From: Gammaproteobacteria bacterium UBA2168
GTDB taxonomy: Bacteria; Pseudomonadota; Gammaproteobacteria; Pseudomonadales; Azotimanducaceae
Direction: 5' to 3'
DNA length: 38,009 nt
NCBI GenBank assembly: GCA_002327525.1
Contig: DCWG01000110.1
Span: forward strand, 1-38,009
The translations under genes were made by a program, and so were the position numbers. The notes beneath the pieces were generated by a model. That model was not told the DNA's origin and did no database searches. It was given only the letters and a program-made list of their open reading frames with translations. Below are positions 34,615-38,009 of this stretch, piece by piece; within the stretch, counting starts at the first letter, position 1, and the number at the start of each line of letters is the position of its first letter.

Positions 34615-35688
34615 TTAGAAGGTCAGCACCACCCGCGTGAGCTTCCCCTCGCGCATTTCGGCAAAACCTTCGTTGATCTCGGAGAAGTGGCGGGTTTTGT
34701 CCACCAGCGGCTCGAACTGCAACTGCCCCTGATCTCCCAGTGACGCAATCTTCTGAAAATCGACCCGCGGATTCGCGGATCCGTATATCGAGCCTTTGAT
34801 CGATTTCTCACGCAGCAGCATGATGGCCGGAAGTTCCACAGTTTCGGTGTAAGCCGGCAGCCCGACCACGATGCTGCGCCCACCAGATCGAACCACATTG
34901 AACGCGTTCACCATGGCCGCCGGACTGCCCACGCACTCGATGGCGACGTCCACGCCACCGTGGGTGTCCCGCACGATCCGATTCACCGCATCCTGCGCAT
35001 CGATGGCGCTGCTCGCACCCACCCGCAGGGCCGCCTGCCGACGACCCTCAAGGGGATCCACTGCGAGAATCCGCGAAGCGCCAGCGATGCGAGCCCCCTG
35101 GATGGCTGCAAGCCCAACACCGCCGCACCCGAACACCGCCACCGTCTCACCCCAGCGCACCGCGGCCGTGTTCACCGCAGCCCCAAATCCGGTCGTCACG
35201 CCACAACCAATCAGGCAGGTATGCGCCGGATCCAATCCGGTGTGCACCGGTACGGCCATGGCTTGCGGAACCACCACATGCTCGCAAAACGCACCCAGCG
35301 CCATGAAACGGTCGAGCGCACGTCCGTTCAGCGTCAGGGGCCCGCGGCTCCCTGTGGTCATGTTGACCGCCTCGCACAGTTGCACCTCGCCACGCAGGCA
35401 ACCGGGACAGGTACCGCAGGCCGGAGTCCACGACAAAATCACAGCGTCCCCTTCCTTGACACTGCCCACACCATCACCAACCGCCTCGACAATGCCCGCG
35501 CCCTCGTGTCCGAGCACGACGGGAAACTCCACCGTTTCCTTGCCTTCCAATGCGCTGAGGTCGCTTCTGCAGATTCCACAAGCCTGCATTCTTACCCGGA
35601 CCTCGCCCCGCGAGGGCGCGGCCAGATCCACTTCGCAGAGGTCGAACCCGCCGTCCGCCGTATGCGCGATAGCTGCCTGAGTCTTCAT
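34615..35688 (-). CDS. Zinc-dependent alcohol dehydrogenase (class III-like MDR)
   Basis: The 357-residue product has all zinc ADH marks: catalytic-zinc Cys in ACGICRSDLSALEG, GHEGAGIVEAVGDGV (His/Glu), the four structural-zinc cysteines in CGTCPGCLRGEVQLC, the third ligand in LIGCGVTTGFGAAVNTA, and the NAD motif FGCGGVGLAAIQGA. It oxidises an alcohol or thiol adduct with NAD. The ATG lies 6 nt after the crotonase gene stop, with GGGGAG inside that gene's end, so they form one operon. The operon faces a MarR regulator across a palindromic operator. The substrate is unknown. Confidence 0.9.
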   Translation of the reverse strand: MKTQAAIAHTADGGFDLCEVDLAAPSRGEVRVRMQACGICRSDLSALEGKETVEFPVVLGHEGAGIVEAVGDGVGSVKEGDAVILSWTPACGTCPGCLRGEVQLCEAVNMTTGSRGPLTLNGRALDRFMALGAFCEHVVVPQAMAVPVHTGLDPAHTCLIGCGVTTGFGAAVNTAAVRWGETVAVFGCGGVGLAAIQGARIAGASRILAVDPLEGRRQAALRVGASSAIDAQDAVNRIVRDTHGGVDVAIECVGSPAAMVNAFNVVRSGGRSIVVGLPAYTETVELPAIMLLREKSIKGSIYGSANPRVDFQKIASLGDQGQLQFEPLVDKTRHFSEINEGFAEMREGKLTRVVLTF

Positions 35689-35694
35689 ATCAGA

Positions 35695-36351
35695 TCACTC
35701 CCCAAACAGGGTCGGTTGGCGTTCGAGCATGCGCGCCTTCATCGCAGCACTGCCATTGCTGCCGGCGATGGACGCGGCAGCCGCCAATGTTTCTTCGAGC
35801 ATCTGCCCGGCATCCTCGAACAGTTTCGTGACCACACCCATGGCGTGCGCGGTGGATGCGTCTATTACATCGCCACTCAGGCACAGATAGCGCGCGCTTC
35901 CCTCGTCCAGCGCCGTCCTGACCAGATCGAAAGCGGCAGGAATTCCCATGCGCACCTGAGGTTGGCCGAACCGGGTTGCCGCGCACCCGAAGCGCACATC
36001 GCACATGAGCGCCAGATCCATGCCACCGGCCAGTGCCGGACCGTTCACGGCCGCGATCAGGGGTTTAGCGAAGCTATGCACATCACGATGATAAGCTTCT
36101 GCGCCCGCGAAGATTTCGTGCGCATTTCCCTCGCTCAATTCGCGAAGGTCAAATCCCGCACAAAACACCTCACCATTACCCGTCAACACAACCGCCTGCA
36201 CGTCGTCATCTTCGCCTAACTTGGCGAGGCAACTCACGATGTCCCCGCGTAGTGCCCGGGACAACGCGTTGCGGCTCTTCGGCCGGTTCAGTCTCATCAG
36301 TGCGACGCCATCACCTACCCTTTTGCAGTCGAGAATGTCCGAGAAGCTCAT
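35695..36351 (-). CDS. Crotonase-family protein (enoyl-CoA hydratase/isomerase-like), unusual active site
   Basis: The 218-residue product has the crotonase core: ALMRLNRPKSRNALSRALRG, VLTGNGEVFCAGFDL with the CoA-binding oxyanion-hole loop, and the second oxyanion segment in GPALAGGMDLALMCDVRF. In rat enoyl-CoA hydratase the two catalytic glutamates lie in GGGCELA and FGQPE. Here these read GGMDLA and FGQPQ, so both Glu are replaced (Asp and Gln). The protein is also about 40 residues shorter than usual at the C-terminus. It may be an isomerase, hydrolase or another crotonase activity rather than a hydratase. ATG 36351 has GGAGGG upstream. It is the first gene of the operon with the alcohol dehydrogenase. 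Confidence 0.82.
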   Translation of the reverse strand: MSFSDILDCKRVGDGVALMRLNRPKSRNALSRALRGDIVSCLAKLGEDDDVQAVVLTGNGEVFCAGFDLRELSEGNAHEIFAGAEAYHRDVHSFAKPLIAAVNGPALAGGMDLALMCDVRFGCAATRFGQPQVRMGIPAAFDLVRTALDEGSARYLCLSGDVIDASTAHAMGVVTKLFEDAGQMLEETLAAAASIAGSNGSAAMKARMLERQPTLFGE

Positions 36352-36400
36352 GTGCCCTCCGATTGAGAAAACCAATTCGAGCAACTGTCTCGCAAACCGT

Positions 36401-36428
36401 GATTATTGTAAATATGCTTACAATCATC
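36401..36428. promoter_or_regulatory. Palindromic operator for the MarR regulator
   Basis: GATTATTGTAA (36401-36411) and TTACAATCATC (36418-36428) are inverted 11-bp arms with one mismatch around a 6-nt centre. The site lies in the 94-nt divergent region between the crotonase and the marR gene, 17 nt before the marR start. Size and symmetry fit a MarR dimer site that could control both directions. Confidence 0.7.
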
Positions 36429-36445
36429 GATACAGAGAAGCAACG

Positions 36446-36892
36446 TTGAGCTACACCACCGACCGGGACCTCGCATTTCTACTCGTTGATGCGGCACGCA
36501 AACTAAATGACGTTCACGATGCGCGCATGAAACCCCTGGGCCTCACCCGCTCTCAATGGCGCGCTCTCGCCTACATCGGCAGATCGCCAGGCATCAGTCA
36601 GACAGAACTCGCTCGCTCCCTGGAATCGAGCCGTATGGCAATCACCGGACTGCTGGTGCGCATGGAAGACAAAGGGCTCGTCGAACGGCGCAGGAATCCT
36701 GGAGATCTGCGCAAGAAGTCGATCTATCTGACGGACAAGTCGCGCAAACTCACCTCACACATGGAGCGGGCTGCCTCCAGCGTGCTGCAGAGCCTGTTCA
36801 AGGGCATGTCCGGCAGGGAAAAAGCCGAGCTGCACGAAGTACTGCGCCGCATCATGTTCAACGCGACGGTGAGCGACCTTCATGAGACATAA
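36446..36892 (+). CDS. MarR-family transcriptional regulator
   Basis: The 148-residue protein is a standard MarR winged helix-turn-helix: LAFLLVDAARKLNDVHDARM, LTRSQWRALAYIGRSPGISQ, the recognition region TELARSLESSRMAITGLLVR, and the wing MEDKGLVERRRNPGDLRKKS. It starts with TTG 36446, since no ATG is in frame nearby; an ATG at 36414 is in another frame. It faces the crotonase-alcohol dehydrogenase operon across a strong palindrome, so it probably controls that operon and itself. MarR proteins respond to phenolic acids or their CoA esters in many catabolic clusters; the ligand here is unknown. Confidence 0.88.
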   Translation: MSYTTDRDLAFLLVDAARKLNDVHDARMKPLGLTRSQWRALAYIGRSPGISQTELARSLESSRMAITGLLVRMEDKGLVERRRNPGDLRKKSIYLTDKSRKLTSHMERAASSVLQSLFKGMSGREKAELHEVLRRIMFNATVSDLHET

Positions 36893-36971
36893 TCGCGCGG
36901 GAAGCTGTTCCGCCTCCGACGCCGCGCACGGAGAAGGAGACGTCGTTGTTTCTGCCGCGATTGCCGCGCGA

Positions 36972-38009
36972 TCACCGCTCTGAGGGCTCCAGGTCGTCCA
37001 CAATCGCTTCGAGTGTTTCCATCAGCACGGGTCCGGCCGCCGCTCCGACCGACACCGATCGCAGATAGTCGCCGTGCGGGTAACTGGCGTCGTCTTCGAA
37101 GTAATCGGGTTTGAGTATGTAACCCATCGCGTCCTGGGTGAGCCCGAGCACGAACTCGTAGCGCGCCTTCATCAGCGCTCTGGAGGCGAGTGAATAAGCT
37201 GGCGAGGTCTCACCCGGGTGTGTAACGAATTGCGCGTCCCCGACACGAAACCATGCAGTTTCGGTGCGCATCGCACCATCGTGGGTTTCACGCTCAAGCA
37301 CACCGAGCCATATCGCGAGTCTGAACGCCCAGTTCTCGAGGGGCACATCGAAAACGCGTTGACGCAACACCAGTGGCTGGAACACATTCGGGGTTGCGCG
37401 CTCAAGCAATTTCACCGCCCGGCCAGCCAGATCACGGCCAAGCGAATAGGCAAGCTGCGTGCTCCGGTCTCCCTGCAGTGGTTGTACCCAGCCCCCAATC
37501 GCGCCTTGCAGAAACAGATGCTCCCCATCGTAGCGCTCGCTCATCGCCCGATAAAATCCCGCGACGTAGTCAGCGGACACGTGAGTGTTGTTACCGTCCA
37601 GCACCGTCGGGTGACATGGATAATTGGTGAGTGTGGCCACGGTCCTGCCGTCGTCACCAACGAAACGCAGCACCGAGAGAGTCGAATCCAGCAGTCCGGG
37701 CTCGCTGAGGTTCTCCACCCATTCCAGCGCCACCTCGGCACTCGCGGCAAAACTCGTAACAGGCACCGACACGTCGAAGGCCACTCGCACTGCTTGCACC
37801 GCAGCGGCACGCAGGCTCGCAACATATGCCTCATCGCGGCCACTGCGCCAAAGCACTTCACCCCAAAGTCCCACGACATCCGGTCCGGCATGGGTGTGGG
37901 TGGACGAGACGACCACGGCTCGCGGATCGATATCCGGCACCGTCTCGGCCACCGCCCGCTGTATCAGTACGATGTCCGGACGCGTGAGTCCAATACAATC
38001 GAGGGTCAC
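36972..38009 (-). CDS. Neutral/alkaline ceramidase-family protein (runs off right edge)
   Basis: About 345 codons are open from the window edge. The visible part has DCIGLTRPDIVLIQRAVAET, the zinc-binding SSTHTHAGPDVVG, TNYPCHPTVLDGNNTHVSAD, and FLQGAIGGWVQP, all typical of the neutral/non-lysosomal ceramidase fold, then VTHPGETSPAYSLASRALMK. The family hydrolyses N-acyl bonds in ceramides; many bacterial members have unknown substrates. The N-terminus lies beyond the window: the GTG at the very edge falls inside the conserved domain. The gene converges with marR across a 79-nt gap. Confidence 0.85.
   Translation of the reverse strand: MTLDCIGLTRPDIVLIQRAVAETVPDIDPRAVVVSSTHTHAGPDVVGLWGEVLWRSGRDEAYVASLRAAAVQAVRVAFDVSVPVTSFAASAEVALEWVENLSEPGLLDSTLSVLRFVGDDGRTVATLTNYPCHPTVLDGNNTHVSADYVAGFYRAMSERYDGEHLFLQGAIGGWVQPLQGDRSTQLAYSLGRDLAGRAVKLLERATPNVFQPLVLRQRVFDVPLENWAFRLAIWLGVLERETHDGAMRTETAWFRVGDAQFVTHPGETSPAYSLASRALMKARYEFVLGLTQDAMGYILKPDYFEDDASYPHGDYLRSVSVGAAAGPVLMETLEAIVDDLEPSER

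Noticed and set aside
36892..36972. ATCGCGCGG (36892-36900) and CCGCGCGAT (36964-36972) as a terminator or element end
   Set aside because: The 9-bp arms are 63 nt apart and made only of GC-rich simple sequence, with no T-run; chance is likely in this composition.

Overview
The window is about 38 kb of GC-rich (roughly 60%) bacterial chromosome with densely packed genes on both strands. It has the look of a proteobacterium, most likely a marine or host-associated gammaproteobacterium. That placement is inference from gene content (CaiB/BaiF CoA-transferases, Xsc, GMC dehydrogenase, ceramidase family); no rRNA or phylogenetic marker is present. I saw no tRNA, rRNA, CRISPR array, phage or insertion sequence.

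Region 1 (1-11.6 kb) is an acyl-CoA and redox catabolic region. It holds an acyl-CoA dehydrogenase cut by the left edge, a frameshifted double-domain type III CoA-transferase, a nitroreductase, a broken transglutaminase/TfdA remnant, an SDR, a two-subunit GMC dehydrogenase, a zinc-free MDR reductase, a CBS-domain protein, an SDR remnant and an intact 807-residue double-domain CoA-transferase.

Region 2 (11.8-17.5 kb) is a C2-sulfonate module. Citrate synthase and phosphate acetyltransferase overlap by 4 nt. They converge on sulfoacetaldehyde acetyltransferase (xsc), which diverges from a class III (taurine/beta-alanine type) aminotransferase. Together these can take taurine to sulfoacetaldehyde, then acetyl phosphate plus sulfite, then acetyl-CoA and citrate.

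Region 3 (17.5-24.9 kb) is the most interesting part. A divergent Lrp-type regulator faces a MIO enzyme of the phenylalanine 2,3-aminomutase/ammonia-lyase type (Thr-Ser-Gly cofactor triad). Beside it lies a compact operon of a TetR regulator, both catalytic subunits and both ATPase subunits of an ATP-dependent (class I) benzoyl-CoA reductase, and a small Cys-rich protein. The operon has a near-consensus promoter with overlapping palindromes, and tetR is translationally coupled to the first reductase gene. The rest of a classical benzoyl-CoA pathway (ferredoxin, dienoyl-CoA hydratase, ring hydrolase, CoA ligase) is not in the window.

Region 4 (24.9-38 kb) holds an exported protein of unknown function, a broken endonuclease/phosphatase-family gene, a third CoA-transferase, acoX divergent from acoAB plus an SDR, and a four-gene minus-strand membrane operon with two paralogues and an unlisted 44-residue membrane protein. 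It continues with a truncated PPOX gene, a MarR regulator with a clear palindromic operator divergent from a crotonase and a zinc alcohol dehydrogenase, and a neutral ceramidase-family gene cut by the right edge.

A recurring theme is gene decay. At least six remnants carry a frameshift, an in-frame stop, an internal deletion or a fusion of two unrelated gene halves, while their neighbours look intact.
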